A stretch of 64,000 bases of DNA from CAVWCW01 sp963753615. Its GTDB lineage: Bacteria > Pseudomonadota > Gammaproteobacteria > Chromatiales > Chromatiaceae. A program made the position numbers and the translations under genes. How positions within the stretch are numbered: the first letter of the stretch is position 1; each line of letters starts with the position of its first letter. Shown here in pieces: positions 28,610 through 38,553 of the stretch. The stretch covers positions 43,164 to 107,163 of the forward strand of contig CAVWCW010000020.1 in the NCBI GenBank assembly GCA_963753615.1, in the 5' to 3' direction. The notes beneath the pieces were generated by a model. That model saw nothing but the letters and a program-made list of their open reading frames with translations. It ran no database searches and was not told where the DNA came from.

Positions 28610-30001
28610 CTAGTCTGTCCTTGAATCCTCCGACCCGGACTCGGTGGATGGCACACGGATTTCCGCCGCCGGAAGCGCTGCGGCGTCGACGATCATCTCC
28701 CGCAGGTTGCGCTTCCCCAGACTGCCTGCCAGGGCCTGGCCGAAATGCTCCAGGACCTGATCCACCGCCGGCACTACCGGCAGGCGGCCATCGTTGAGCC
28801 GATCGTTCTCGCCGCCGCGGCGGACCTCGCCCAGCAGTTCCACCAACGGCAGCCGCTCAAAGTCGAGGCCGGGGGCGTAGCCGGGCCGATCGTTGCAGGT
28901 CTCGATCAGCAGATGCTGGCGCTGCAACCCGGCCACCACCCGTTGGACGACCTGACTGGGAATATTCAGCCAGCGCGCCAACTGCTCCAGGGTCGGCGGC
29001 GCTTGTTTGCGATAGAAGGCATCGCCGATACGAAACATGATCAGCAAGGCGACCTTTTCCCGCAAGCGGTTGCTGAGCCGAAAACCCAGGCGCTCCGGCA
29101 CCAGATTCTCCGGGTGTTGTTTATAAAAGGCGACGCTGGCGCCGAACAACAGGATCAACCAGTTCGCGAACAGCCAGATCATGAAGATGATGAGGATGGC
29201 GAAGCTCGAATAGATGGCAGTGTAGTTGGTCGACTTGACCACGATGGAACCGAAAACCCAGCCGGTAGTCTGCCACAGCACCCCGGCAACCAAGCCCCCT
29301 GTGAGGGCGGAGGACAGGCGGACCCGGGTGTTGGGCATGAACACATAGAAAAAGGTGAAGGCGCTGATCACCAGAACATAGGGTAATAGCTTGGCGCCGA
29401 ACTGGATCAGGGTGCCGAACGGCTCGATGGCGGCCAGGTCGTGCACCAGGCTGTTGTTCATCATAGTGGCGGTGATGCCGAGCGCCGCGAATATCAGCAC
29501 CGGCCCGATCAACAACACGCTCAGATACTCGCTGAAGCGCTGCCCCAGGGAACGAGGCCGGGCCACCTGCCAGATGTAGTTGAACGCCTGCTCGATCTTC
29601 GACAGCAGGGAGATCACCGTGTACAGCAACAGGGCCAGGCCGATCGAGCCCAGCACCCCGACCCGCACATTCTCCACGAACTCCAGAATGCGCCGCGCGA
29701 TCTCCAGGCCCTTCTCCCCCAGGGGCTCCAGCATACCGACCAGGGCCGGCTCCAGCTGATTGTGCACCCCGAAACCCTTGAGCACGGAAAAGGTCAGTGC
29801 CAGCAGCGGCACCAGCGACAGCAGGGTGGTGTAGACCAGACTCATGGCGTGCAGGCTAAGCTGGCCGGACATCAGGTCCCCGACCAGCACCCAGACCACT
29901 TGCAGGACGCGCAGGGGCGAACGCCTATACGGGGGCAGGCCGCTCAACTCCTGACCCCATACAAACTGCTTGATACGCTGCCCGAGGGCGCCCAAATCCA
30001 T
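28610..30001 (-). CDS. yihY: YihY/BrkB-type inner-membrane protein with C-terminal winged-helix-like tail
   Basis: A 463-residue protein starting MDLGALGQRIKQF at ATG 30001; the longer open frame lacks hydrophobic or conserved features. Six or so transmembrane helices include YTTLLSLVPLLALTFS and FAILIIFMIWLFANWLILLFGA, typical of the YihY family, often annotated as ribonuclease BN, which is a historical misannotation. After about residue 280 a soluble tail of 170 residues contains a winged-helix-like segment (TLEQLARWLNIPSQVVQRVV). The role is unknown. It is divergent from the transporter at 30186. Confidence 0.85.
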   Translation of the reverse strand: MDLGALGQRIKQFVWGQELSGLPPYRRSPLRVLQVVWVLVGDLMSGQLSLHAMSLVYTTLLSLVPLLALTFSVLKGFGVHNQLEPALVGMLEPLGEKGLEIARRILEFVENVRVGVLGSIGLALLLYTVISLLSKIEQAFNYIWQVARPRSLGQRFSEYLSVLLIGPVLIFAALGITATMMNNSLVHDLAAIEPFGTLIQFGAKLLPYVLVISAFTFFYVFMPNTRVRLSSALTGGLVAGVLWQTTGWVFGSIVVKSTNYTAIYSSFAILIIFMIWLFANWLILLFGASVAFYKQHPENLVPERLGFRLSNRLREKVALLIMFRIGDAFYRKQAPPTLEQLARWLNIPSQVVQRVVAGLQRQHLLIETCNDRPGYAPGLDFERLPLVELLGEVRRGGENDRLNDGRLPVVPAVDQVLEHFGQALAGSLGKRNLREMIVDAAALPAAEIRVPSTESGSEDSRTD

Positions 30002-30185
30002 ACTCAACGCACACCTTCCCCACCCGGTCCGACGCGGCACCGGGGCAATCGAAACAAGCCCCAGATTAACACAAACCAAACCGGGGGCAGTGGTGCGCCC
30101 CCGGCCACGCCATGAGCGCGACAAGCCCCCCGCACCGGTGTTCCAATAGGCGCTTCCTGTCGCCGCCCGGGAATCGCCCCTTCCG

Positions 30186-31061
30186 ATGCATTGGCTGCCA
30201 CTGACCCTGATGTCTGCCTTGTTCCTGGCCTCGGCGGATGCCGCCACCAAGGCCTGGCTGAGCGGCTACAGCGCCCGCGAGATTCTCCTGGTGCGCTTTA
30301 CCCTGGCCGGGCTCCTGGTATCCCCCCTGCTGCTGCTGCAAGCCAGCCTGCCACCGCTAACGCCCGCGTTCTGGGGTTGGCTGGCGGCCTTGCTGCCGCT
30401 GGAGATCCTGGCCATGCTGCTGTACATGCGGGCGATCCGCGATCATCCCCTGGCCCTGACCCTGCCCTACCTGGCCTTCACCCCGGTGTTCGTCGTGGTG
30501 ACCGGTTATCTGCTGCTGGGCGAGGCGGTGAGCCTGCGCGGTCTCGGCGGCATCCTGCTGGTGGTGTTCGGCGCCTGGCTGCTCAACAGCGGCCACGCGC
30601 GGCTGCGGGAGTGGCGCTCCTGGGCCGCCCCCCTGAGTGCGGTACTCCACAATCCGGGCTCGCGCCTGATGCTGGCGGTGGCCGCCCTCTACAGCCTGAC
30701 CTCGGTAATGGGCAAGGGGGCCATTCAGTATATGCCGCCGGCCCAGTTCGGACCTTTCTATACCCTGGTGCTGGGTCTGGCGGCACCGCTATTGGTGGGG
30801 GCGACCCGGCCGGCCAGCCTGGCCGCGCTCTGGCGCCGGCCCTGGGCCAACCTGCTGGTGGCCGCCGGCATGGGAGGCATGATGGTCACCCATTTCCTGG
30901 CCATCCAGCAGGTGGAGGTGGCCTATATGATCGCGGTCAAGCGCACCAGCCTGCTGTTCGGCATCCTTTACGGGGCCCTGTTGTTTCGCGAGACCGGGCT
31001 GGGGCGCAACCTGTTCGCCGGCGGACTGATGCTGGTTGGGGTGGTATTGGTGAGCCTGTGA
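30186..31061 (+). CDS. EamA/DMT-family transporter
   Basis: A 291-residue membrane protein with about ten hydrophobic helices in two EamA halves, of the drug/metabolite transporter superfamily. The second half starts near SRLMLAVAALYSLTSVMGKGAIQ, and the last segment is GLMLVGVVLVSL. Exporters of this family move amino acids, nucleosides or small metabolites; the substrate cannot be predicted. It lies about 185 bp from the divergent yihY start. Confidence 0.85.
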   Translation: MHWLPLTLMSALFLASADAATKAWLSGYSAREILLVRFTLAGLLVSPLLLLQASLPPLTPAFWGWLAALLPLEILAMLLYMRAIRDHPLALTLPYLAFTPVFVVVTGYLLLGEAVSLRGLGGILLVVFGAWLLNSGHARLREWRSWAAPLSAVLHNPGSRLMLAVAALYSLTSVMGKGAIQYMPPAQFGPFYTLVLGLAAPLLVGATRPASLAALWRRPWANLLVAAGMGGMMVTHFLAIQQVEVAYMIAVKRTSLLFGILYGALLFRETGLGRNLFAGGLMLVGVVLVSL

Positions 31062-31437
31062 GGGCCGGCGACCGGAACAAGAGCCGGTGGTCTACTCGGA
31101 GCCGAAGCCAAGTATTCGGGCCCGTAACGGCAGCGGTCCGCCTCACGCCCTGGTAGACTGCCGCTTTTACCCCTGGCCCATCGCCGGCAACGGCGGCTGG
31201 GGGCGCACCATGCCGGACCCAGCGCAGGTTCCTCGCCGGCCTGGACCCGTTGCGCCTGGCCGGCGTTCCGGGCGATCCGGGCCAACTGCGGGCGGTCTTT
31301 CCCGACCCAAGCCGAGGACCGGCGTGGTCCCCGCCACCCTGGCCCTTTCAATGCTTTACCGCCAAGGCGCCAAGTGCCTGCCTAGTGCCGTTTATTAAGC
31401 CGTTTTCGCGGTTCAACCCCTAACCAGCGACACCAGT
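31062..31437. other. Intergenic region without a supported gene
   Basis: About 375 bases between the transporter and the methyltransferase-like gene. Open frames here lack hydrophobic, repeated or family-like sequence and ribosome sites. It may hold the promoter of the following gene, but no convincing box was seen. Confidence 0.4.
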
Positions 31438-32052
31438 ATGAACCAAGACAGTTATCGGTCCATCCAGCAGCGCTTGGGGCTGAACCGACCCTTACCAGTC
31501 GACCCCATCTGGTCGGCGGAACCGGCCTTTTTGAACCTGCTCATCGACCACTGCCAAACCGAGCAGCCCCGGACCATCGTCGAATGCAGCAGTGGACTGA
31601 GCACCCTGGTGCTGGCGCACTGCTGCCAGCTCAACGGCGGCGGCCGGGTCTTCAGCTTGGAGAACGGGGAAGAATATGCCGCGAAAACGGCCGCCGAGCT
31701 GGCGGCGTTCGGCCTGTCGCAGTGTGCCCAGGTGATCCATGCCCCGTTGCGCGAATACCGGCTCGGCGCGGAAGACTACGCCTGGTACGCCACCGAAGCG
31801 CTGCCCGAGCTGAGCATCGACCTGTTGGTGATCGACGGTCCGCCGGGCTTTATCCGGCGCCACGCCCGATACCCGGCGTTGCCCCTGCTACGGAAGCGGC
31901 TCGCCCCCGGCTGCTGTCTGTTCCTGGACGACGCGGCGCGGCCCGACGAACAAGAGATCCTCGCCCGCTGGCAGGCAGAGCTTCCAGGGCTGAGCCAGGA
32001 CTACCGCGCCACAGAGCGAGGCTGCGCCATCCTCAGGCTCGCCCCTGCTTGA
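31438..32052 (+). CDS. Class I methyltransferase-like (Rossmann) protein
   Basis: A 204-residue soluble protein. IVECSSGLSTLVLAHCC stands where the SAM-binding motif I occurs in class I methyltransferases, then FSLENGEEYAAKTAAEL (acidic end of strand 2), and LLVIDGPPGF, LLRKRLAPGCCLFLDDAARPDE further on. Similar small proteins are encoded near polysaccharide or lipid genes, but none is seen here. The motif I is atypical (CSSGLST rather than DxGxGxG), so binding of SAM is likely but not certain. Confidence 0.65.
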   Translation: MNQDSYRSIQQRLGLNRPLPVDPIWSAEPAFLNLLIDHCQTEQPRTIVECSSGLSTLVLAHCCQLNGGGRVFSLENGEEYAAKTAAELAAFGLSQCAQVIHAPLREYRLGAEDYAWYATEALPELSIDLLVIDGPPGFIRRHARYPALPLLRKRLAPGCCLFLDDAARPDEQEILARWQAELPGLSQDYRATERGCAILRLAPA

Positions 32053-32321
32053 CTCGCGCTCGACCGGAGCCTGGAGAGCATTCCGGCGGGGTAAAGCAGC
32101 GTTCGTCCGCGGCGCCGCAAAAATACCGGACTACCACCGCCAGTGCGAGGCCGGCCCGTTGGGCCTAGCCCGGATATTTCACCAGGGCGCCTGGCGGCTG
32201 ATAGTAACCCAATGAGAAATTGGCACTTTTAGCTAAGTTAGGCGGTTCTCTTGCGTAAACACCCTGTATCCCGCAGCCTGGCTATCCCGCCCTGCGCGGG
32301 AACCGCGACAAAATCGTTTCC

Positions 32322-34016
32322 CTAGGGCGAGACCCAGCGGGTCACTGCCTCCAGCCCGCCTTTGCCGTCGCTCGAGGGCTTCGCAATATAGCAACCCTTG
32401 GCGACGAATCGCTGCCCTGGGGCCAGGCTGAGTCGCGGGTAGACCGAAGTATAGATGGCACTGTCTACCATGTGCTCGATTCCCTCGAGAAGGTATTCGC
32501 GACTGAAATAGCCGTAGAGCCCTTTTAGAGAGCCCCCCGCCATCTTCAAGGCGAAATAGGCATTGGCCTGCACGCGTTTCTGGTCGGGCGCATAGATCCG
32601 TTTGGCCCGCAGCCAGCCGGTGGACCGAAGCAACAGACGGTCGATCTTGTCCGGCAACTCCTGCGGGCTGACGAAATAGACGTTGTCGGCGGCTGCCGGG
32701 GGAAGGTCCTTCAGATCAGTGCCGAACAGGGTGGTCGACAAGTAAAGGCGCTGGGTACCGGAGCTGTTGCCGAACTGTTCCCAGAAGGTCGCCAATTCGG
32801 GCCTGCTCAGCCACACGACGGCTACGGCGCCGTCGCCCTGCCCCGCCAGCGACTGCCAGAACCCCTCCGTGGGGGCCTCTTCGGCAGCCAGCGTAAGGTC
32901 GGTAACGCTCCCTCCGCGGGAGGTCAGTGCGTCACGCAACCCGGCCGCCGCCGTCTCCCCCCGCTCATCCCCTACCCGATAGACCTGCACCAGGGGTTTC
33001 GCCAAAAGACCCTCCGCCGCCAGGTGATGGGCAATCCCCTCTCCCTCCAACACCATGCCCTTGGACAGATAGACGGTGTAGAAATCGTCGTCATCGATCA
33101 CCGGCAGGTCGGTGGTGGGAAACAGGCAGGGCACCTGAAATTCCTCGCAGAACTCGTGCAGCGGCCGCCAGCTTCCCGGCACCACGCCGTTGAGCACGGC
33201 GAATACCGGCTGCTCCCGGTACTGCGCCGCCAGTTGCTGCGCCCAGGTGTCCCGGGGGCCGGTCAGCTCCCAGACGTGCAGCACCCACTTGCGATAGGGC
33301 CCGAACAACCTTTCCTTGTGCCAGGGGGCATGCTCGGCACGACTGCTCTCGTGGCGGGATTCGGAATTCTTCTGATGGAAGAACGCCTGCATCAGGTCCA
33401 GCATGGCCTTGCGGGCGCCGGGGTCGGTGGAATCGGCCAGCACCGTCGCGAAGTGGATGTCTCGTTCATCCACCCCCGGGGCGGTACCGGTGGCCAAGGT
33501 CTTGAGATAGGCGACCAGGCTGTCCAGATCCTGGTCGCTGAGGGCATAGCGGGGCATCAGCGCCTGGAAGGGTTTGCCGGAAACGTCGACCCCGTCGCGA
33601 ATCGCCCGCTTCAGCGTTTCGTCGGTAAAGGCCTCTCGCTGCACCGGCGCAAGCGGGGGCTTACTGGTGGTCAACCGCAGCGGATTGTAGAGGATCTCCC
33701 CGGTCACCGAGGGGATCACTTCCTGGCCCTCTGTAGAACCCATGCCGCTGCGGCGATGGCAGAAGGCGCAGACGACCTGCTCGCGGGTGAGCGGTATATC
33801 GCCCTGGACGACCCCCGTGATGGTCTCTCCGGACGGCAGTATCCCCTCCATATAGATGCGCCTGCCGATCTCGACCTGTTGCTCGACGCTCGGGCTCGCG
33901 GCGCTCTCCGGCTGGTCCTCGGCGAGCGCCGGGGCCGGAAGCGATACCCACAGCGCCGCGGCCACCGCCAGCGCGGCGCCCTTGATCCCGCAATAACCGA
34001 ACTTCATCCGCATCAC
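32322..34016 (-). CDS. Cytochrome c domain fused to a periplasmic binding-like domain
   Basis: A 564-residue secreted protein. A signal peptide ends near residue 32. Residues about 45-180 form a class I cytochrome c, with the haem motif CAFCH (Cys83, Cys86, His87) and a likely axial Met in LMPRY. The rest resembles a type I periplasmic binding protein (branched-chain amino-acid family), with VFAVLNGVVPGSW, PLHEFCEEFQVPCLFPTTDLPVID and repeated alpha/beta units. A stop four bases before the previous gene's end makes it co-transcribed with the SCO1-type chaperone upstream. I infer a redox or ligand-sensing protein of the periplasm. Such fusions are known but their role is poorly described. Confidence 0.75.
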   Translation of the reverse strand: MMRMKFGYCGIKGAALAVAAALWVSLPAPALAEDQPESAASPSVEQQVEIGRRIYMEGILPSGETITGVVQGDIPLTREQVVCAFCHRRSGMGSTEGQEVIPSVTGEILYNPLRLTTSKPPLAPVQREAFTDETLKRAIRDGVDVSGKPFQALMPRYALSDQDLDSLVAYLKTLATGTAPGVDERDIHFATVLADSTDPGARKAMLDLMQAFFHQKNSESRHESSRAEHAPWHKERLFGPYRKWVLHVWELTGPRDTWAQQLAAQYREQPVFAVLNGVVPGSWRPLHEFCEEFQVPCLFPTTDLPVIDDDDFYTVYLSKGMVLEGEGIAHHLAAEGLLAKPLVQVYRVGDERGETAAAGLRDALTSRGGSVTDLTLAAEEAPTEGFWQSLAGQGDGAVAVVWLSRPELATFWEQFGNSSGTQRLYLSTTLFGTDLKDLPPAAADNVYFVSPQELPDKIDRLLLRSTGWLRAKRIYAPDQKRVQANAYFALKMAGGSLKGLYGYFSREYLLEGIEHMVDSAIYTSVYPRLSLAPGQRFVAKGCYIAKPSSDGKGGLEAVTRWVSP

Positions 34017-34020
34017 CCTG

Positions 34021-34782
34021 TCAGTCCGCGATCAACTGTCGGTATTCCTTGACGATGTCGCCGCCGCTGGCCAGGCCGTCGATTCGGACCCAGGGGTCGG
34101 CCGGGGATTTGCGCATCAGCGTGGTCGGCTCATGGTTCATCTTGTTGCCCCGATAGACGTCGAAGGACCGTTGGATGGCGATGATGTCGCCCAGATCCCC
34201 GGTGTAAAAGTCCCACTGCGGCCCGGCGTTGAAGCGTTCCGCGTACTCGCGCAGGCGCTCCGGGGTATCGTGCTCCGGGTCGATGGAGATCGAGATCATG
34301 CGCAGCTTTTCCGCGTCCGGCCCAAGCTGCTGCTGCACCTGGGCAAAGGTCGCGCTCATGACGGGGCAAATCGTGGTGCAGGTGGTGAAGACAAAGTTGA
34401 CCATCACCGGGCGATCACCGCTGACCTCCTGTTCCATGGTGCTCTCTCGGCCGTGCATGTCCACCACCCGCAAGTCCTTCCCAAGTGAATACTGGTGCTC
34501 GGACCTCTGGTATCCCTGGCGCTGCAGCATCGCCTTGTGCTGGGCGTGGGGGTCGTCGCCTGCGGCACCGTGCGCCGAGTGATCCATGTCGTGCCCGGAG
34601 TGATCCATATCGTGTCCGGAATGATCCATGGTCTGCTCGTGTGCCGCGGGTTCCTCGGCTGCTGGAGCGGGTTGGTCGCCGGTGTCGGCGCTCACGACCT
34701 GCGGCGCGGCCGCGAGGCCGAGCGAGATGCAAAGACTGGCAAGAATGTTAGCCCTGGGGGTTGAAAAGCTCGAATTCATCAT
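34021..34782 (-). CDS. SCO1/SenC-type copper chaperone with Met/His-rich N-terminus
   Basis: A 253-residue periplasmic copper chaperone. The thioredoxin-fold core holds CTTICP (Cys135 and Cys139), the copper-binding CxxxC motif, and the conserved His217 in KMNHEPT. Between the signal peptide and the core are three copies of a MDHSGHD-like repeat (about residues 52-71), plausibly a copper-capturing segment. The family inserts copper into cytochrome oxidase CuA or other copper enzymes. Here it is encoded upstream of the cytochrome c fusion protein and near several cupredoxin genes, so delivery to these is an alternative role. Confidence 0.88.
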   Translation of the reverse strand: MMNSSFSTPRANILASLCISLGLAAAPQVVSADTGDQPAPAAEEPAAHEQTMDHSGHDMDHSGHDMDHSAHGAAGDDPHAQHKAMLQRQGYQRSEHQYSLGKDLRVVDMHGRESTMEQEVSGDRPVMVNFVFTTCTTICPVMSATFAQVQQQLGPDAEKLRMISISIDPEHDTPERLREYAERFNAGPQWDFYTGDLGDIIAIQRSFDVYRGNKMNHEPTTLMRKSPADPWVRIDGLASGGDIVKEYRQLIAD

Positions 34783-35058
34783 GTTTACCGCTATGTTTAC
34801 TGATAGAAAATCAGGAGAGACGCGAAATCTCAGCCTGTTCCCGCGCCCGATTGTCGGTCGCTTCCTCCACCGAGCCTCTGCAGCGGCAGTGCCGACAGGG
34901 CGAGCGAGCCATTCAAGGGCGGGCAGCTTAGGATTTTAGCCGATTCCGGCTTGGTTCGGGGCATCGGTGTGTGTCGCCCGTATTCGGGTATATGCGTCGA
35001 GCCTCAATATAAAGCTTTGTCCGCGTTAAGTGTTGGCGAAATGGCATGCCTTAGGCCC

Positions 35059-35129
35059 GTAGGGTGGATGAAGCGCAGCGCATCCACCAATCGCGGGATG
35101 GTGGAACCGCTGCGCTTGTTCCACCCTAC
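35059..35129. repeat. Palindromic repeat pair (REP-like)
   Basis: Two inverted halves, GTAGGGTGGATGAAGCGCAG (from 35059) and the complement of its match ending CCACCCTAC at 35129, form an extended hairpin. Related copies occur at 59984-60071 and 62397-62430, so this is a dispersed intergenic family. The rest of the region 34783-35231 holds no supported gene. Confidence 0.75.
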
Positions 35130-35231
35130 CTATCCAGGCCAAGCGCGCGCCAGCTGGCCCCCCTGAACCGATTAACCCCTCGCGGCATTGCTGCATCCGG
35201 GCGCGCGCCCTATTTCGGCGCCGACAGAGCC

Positions 35232-35266
35232 AAAAAAATGGTGCGGGGGGACGTGCCCCCGCACCA
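35232..35266 (-). terminator. Rho-independent terminator of the cupredoxin/subtilisin operon
   Basis: An 11-bp perfect stem (TGGTGCGGGGG and its complement) with a 6-base loop, followed on the minus strand by seven T. It lies about 80 bases beyond the subtilisin gene stop at 35347 and marks the end of the minus-strand operon. Confidence 0.9.
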
Positions 35267-35346
35267 ACTCTCTGGGTTGTTGCGAAGCGGTTGTTATGGC
35301 GTCTCCATCTGGGATCTCTCGCCTGCCCTTCCTTCGCCGTCTGCCG

Positions 35347-37845
35347 CTAGGGCAGATCCAGGGCATCGACATCCTGGCCGTCGGTCGTGTCCAGGCCTGG
35401 GCTGGACGAGTACAAGCTCCAACTCGCGCCATCGAAAGAGACCACGGCTTCATCGTTGACCATGCCAAGACCGGGCACATACTGAACCTGGGCAGCGCCG
35501 CCGCCGAGGAAGGACAGGTAGTAGGTGCCGCCCCGCACCGTCAGGCCGTCGATATCGGCATAGGCGGGCAGCGACAGCGCACCGAGCGCACTCGCATCGA
35601 AAACCCGCGCGAACGCCGTCCCGTCCCAGCGGTAGATATCCGCATCGTCGCCGGCGCCGAGCCCGCCGACGTCCTGGTCCCCCAGCGTCGAGAAGTAGAG
35701 CACTCCGCCGTCGATGGAGAAGGCGTCTATATCGTGACCGTCGGCCGTCAGCCCCTGCGCCGTGCCGTCGAAGTACACCGACCAGGCACCGGCGTCGTAG
35801 AGCAGGACGTCCTCGTCCTGCACCGTGCCCACCCCGGGTACCGATCGCGTCTCGTTGCTGAACGACACATAGAAGGTGTCTGCATCGACCACCTGAAGAC
35901 CGTCCATTTCGGCCTGGAAACCCGTCGTGGCGATCCAGTACAGGAACCCGCTGTAGACACTGCCGTCATACCCGTAGATATTCGCGTTGTTGTAGGGCGC
36001 CGCGACGCCGGGCACGGTAGCCGTGTTCCATCGAGTGGAGAAGAACAGCGGCCGTTCGTTGGCCGAGCACCCGTTGGCGGCGACAGGCTCCCCGGAGGGG
36101 GTGTTCGGGCAATGGTCCAGGGCATCGCTCACGCGGTCACGGTCGCCGTCAAGCTGGCTGGCAGCGCATCCATCGACGTCGACCGGTTCACCCGCGGGCG
36201 TGCTCGGGCATTGGTCAAGGGCGACGCTGACCCCGTCGCCGTCGGCATCGAGCTGGATGGCCGAGCAGCCGTTGGCGTCGACAGACTCGCCAGCCGGGGT
36301 GTTCGGGCACTGGTCCAGGGCATCGCTGACCCCGTCTCCGTCTCTGTCGAGCTGGCTGGCCGAGCAGCCGTTCCGGTCGACAAATGCTCCGGCCGGGGTG
36401 TTCGGGCACTGATCGAGGTCATCGCTCACGCCGTCGCCGTCGACGTCGGTGGGCGCCCCGGTGGCCAGCAGCAAGTACGCCTCGACCGCGTCCAGATAAC
36501 CCGCACCCGAATCGTTATCCGGACCGGACGCACCCAGGTCGAGCGCCCCGGCCTGGATCGCCGCATCGAGTTGCGCGACCGTCGCGTCGGGCACCGCCGA
36601 CATGAGCACCGCGATCGCCCCGGTAACGTGCGGAGCGGCAATCGAGGTGCCGGTCAAGTAGGCCCAGGCGCTGGGGTCCGAGCCGCCGCCGGTCAGGCCG
36701 GCGGTGAATATATCCTTGCCGGGCGCGACCAGGCTCGGGAAGACCCCGCCGTCGCAGGCGGATGGCCCGCGGCTGCTTTGAAAGAGCACGTCCTGATAGA
36801 AGTCGACCGCTCCGACGGACAGGCTGCCGGGATTGTTCCCGGGCTCCACGCTCGACCCGACCGCAGGACCGTAGTTGCCGGCGGCAAACACCACCGCGAC
36901 ATCGGCCGCCTTCAGGATCTCGATATCGATCGCGAACTCGCCGTCGCAAAGCCCGACGGTGTTCGACAGCGCCCAGGAGTTGTTCACGATATCCGGCGCG
37001 TCGTCGGTCGCGGGGTCGCCGTCGGGGTCCAGCATCCACTGGAAGCCCTGGTGGATCTTCGCGATGTCCGAGGCCCCCGCGTCATCGAAGATCTTGGCGG
37101 CGATCCACTGGGCCCCCGGGGCGGCGCCGATGTCGAGGCCCGTTGAGTTTCCGCCCAGGATGACGCCCATCACCCCGGTGCCGTGCCCGTCGGCATCATA
37201 GGGTATTGTTGGGTGTTCGCCGTTCGGGTCGAACCAACTGTTCGTGCCCCCCCGCCAGTTGGGACCGAGATCCGCATGGTCCGGATCGACGCCGGTGTCC
37301 ATGGTCCCGACCACGATCCCCTGGCCCCAGTATCCCATCGCCCACAGGTCGGTGATCCGGGTCTCGGACAAATTCCAGAAGGTGTAGCTCGGGTCGCCCG
37401 GTTGACCGCTCGGGACGGGCGCGGGCGGGTCGTCCTGGAGCAGGACCTCGGCGTTGAGCCCGATGCTCTCGACGCCCTTGCGCTTCGCCATGCTGTCCAG
37501 CTTGGCCACCTTTACGGTAGCCGCCACGGCGTTGATCAGCCAGAGCTCGGTCTCGTTTTCCGTTTCATCGGACGCCCGATTCTTGGCAACCAGCTTGGTG
37601 CACAGCGTCGACTTTGTCCGCAGCGCCTTGATCAACGCCTTGCGCTGGGTCGCGGAATCGGCAGCGACGATGTCGGCCGGCGTCACCGCATCGGTGCATC
37701 GAATAATGACGTCGACCTTGTCGGCGGGGCTCATGTCCGCAATCGCCGCTTCCAGTGCGGGCTCCAGGGTCCCGGACTGGACGTTGAAAGCGGCCAGGCT
37801 GCCCAGCAACAGCGGCAAGGCCTGCAAGGACGCCTGGGGTCTCAC
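35347..37845 (-). CDS. Subtilisin-family (S8) serine protease with thrombospondin type 3 repeats
   Basis: An 832-residue secreted protease; the start is GTG at 37845, 18 bases after the stop of the gene upstream. A signal-like segment is followed by a propeptide-like region to about residue 145. The catalytic triad reads DTGVD (Asp183), DADGHGTGV (His221) and GTSIAAPH (Ser401). Four thrombospondin type 3 repeats of 33 residues follow (DGDGVSDALDQCPNTP and variants), a calcium-binding motif. The C-terminal 230 residues are two copies of an unnamed beta-rich module that is also found on the neighbouring cupredoxin protein. I infer processing of surface proteins encoded in the same operon. Confidence 0.85.
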   Translation of the reverse strand: MRPQASLQALPLLLGSLAAFNVQSGTLEPALEAAIADMSPADKVDVIIRCTDAVTPADIVAADSATQRKALIKALRTKSTLCTKLVAKNRASDETENETELWLINAVAATVKVAKLDSMAKRKGVESIGLNAEVLLQDDPPAPVPSGQPGDPSYTFWNLSETRITDLWAMGYWGQGIVVGTMDTGVDPDHADLGPNWRGGTNSWFDPNGEHPTIPYDADGHGTGVMGVILGGNSTGLDIGAAPGAQWIAAKIFDDAGASDIAKIHQGFQWMLDPDGDPATDDAPDIVNNSWALSNTVGLCDGEFAIDIEILKAADVAVVFAAGNYGPAVGSSVEPGNNPGSLSVGAVDFYQDVLFQSSRGPSACDGGVFPSLVAPGKDIFTAGLTGGGSDPSAWAYLTGTSIAAPHVTGAIAVLMSAVPDATVAQLDAAIQAGALDLGASGPDNDSGAGYLDAVEAYLLLATGAPTDVDGDGVSDDLDQCPNTPAGAFVDRNGCSASQLDRDGDGVSDALDQCPNTPAGESVDANGCSAIQLDADGDGVSVALDQCPSTPAGEPVDVDGCAASQLDGDRDRVSDALDHCPNTPSGEPVAANGCSANERPLFFSTRWNTATVPGVAAPYNNANIYGYDGSVYSGFLYWIATTGFQAEMDGLQVVDADTFYVSFSNETRSVPGVGTVQDEDVLLYDAGAWSVYFDGTAQGLTADGHDIDAFSIDGGVLYFSTLGDQDVGGLGAGDDADIYRWDGTAFARVFDASALGALSLPAYADIDGLTVRGGTYYLSFLGGGAAQVQYVPGLGMVNDEAVVSFDGASWSLYSSSPGLDTTDGQDVDALDLP

Positions 37846-37862
37846 GGTGAACTTGACGCTCT

Positions 37863-38553
37863 CTATTGGACCGTCATGTGCTCGACGCGAAAGTCGCCGA
37901 TCACGACACTGACCTTCTGGCCAGGGTTCACATAGGAGTCAGGGTTGCCGAACATGATGTAGTAATTCCTGCCCGCCGTGATGTTCTTGCCCCGGTTCGT
38001 GGTGCGAAAGGCGCCGACCTTCTCGCCTATCGGCACGGGGAGCTTGATATTGGTCCCCTCCGTCAACAGGTACGGCTTGATGCTCGCGTCGAACAGCGGC
38101 AGGGCCTTTTCCGCATCGACTACGCGGAAGCGGAAGTCGATCATGTAGTCGCGGGCCGCCAGACGGACGCCATGTACTTCGACCCCCCATTTTTCTAGCA
38201 GTTCCTGGTGGGCTGCCGAACCGGCGACCGAGGGGTCGGGCTTCAACAGGGCCACGCGGCGCTTCTCGGCCGCTTCCATGTCGGCGCGGATCTCCTCGAG
38301 CGTCTTGGGCTCGGCCTTTGTCGCCGTCTCACTTGCCGGCGCAGGTGCGTCGGCCTTGTCGGCCGCTGGGGCCTCGCCTCCGGCGGGCGCTGCCGCCGGT
38401 ACCGCCTCCTGCGATGCCGGTGCAGCCTGTTCCGCGGCCGGCGCGGCGCTTTCCGCCGCCGCATATGGGTTGAAGGGGGAGCCCCGCCACGATCAAAACG
38501 GTCGCGACGACGCTCAGGACCCCGGGCATCCGCCCATCGATCCGATAACGCAT
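37863..38553 (-). pseudogene. Secreted alanine/proline-rich protein, one frame break
   Basis: A protein of about 230 residues from ATG 38553 (MRYRIDGRMPGVLSV) with a signal-like helix. One base too many in a C run near 38475-38479 breaks the frame; correcting it gives NPYAAAESAAPAAEQAAPAS, a long Ala/Pro/Glu linker. A globular C-terminal half then runs to MTVQ, with DYMIDFRFRVVDAEKALPLFD, VGAFRTTNRG, YIMFGNPDSYVNPGQKV and VVIGDFRVEHM. The position in the operon, just before the protease, suggests a shared function. No family name is known to me. Homopolymer location points to a sequencing error. Confidence 0.6.
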
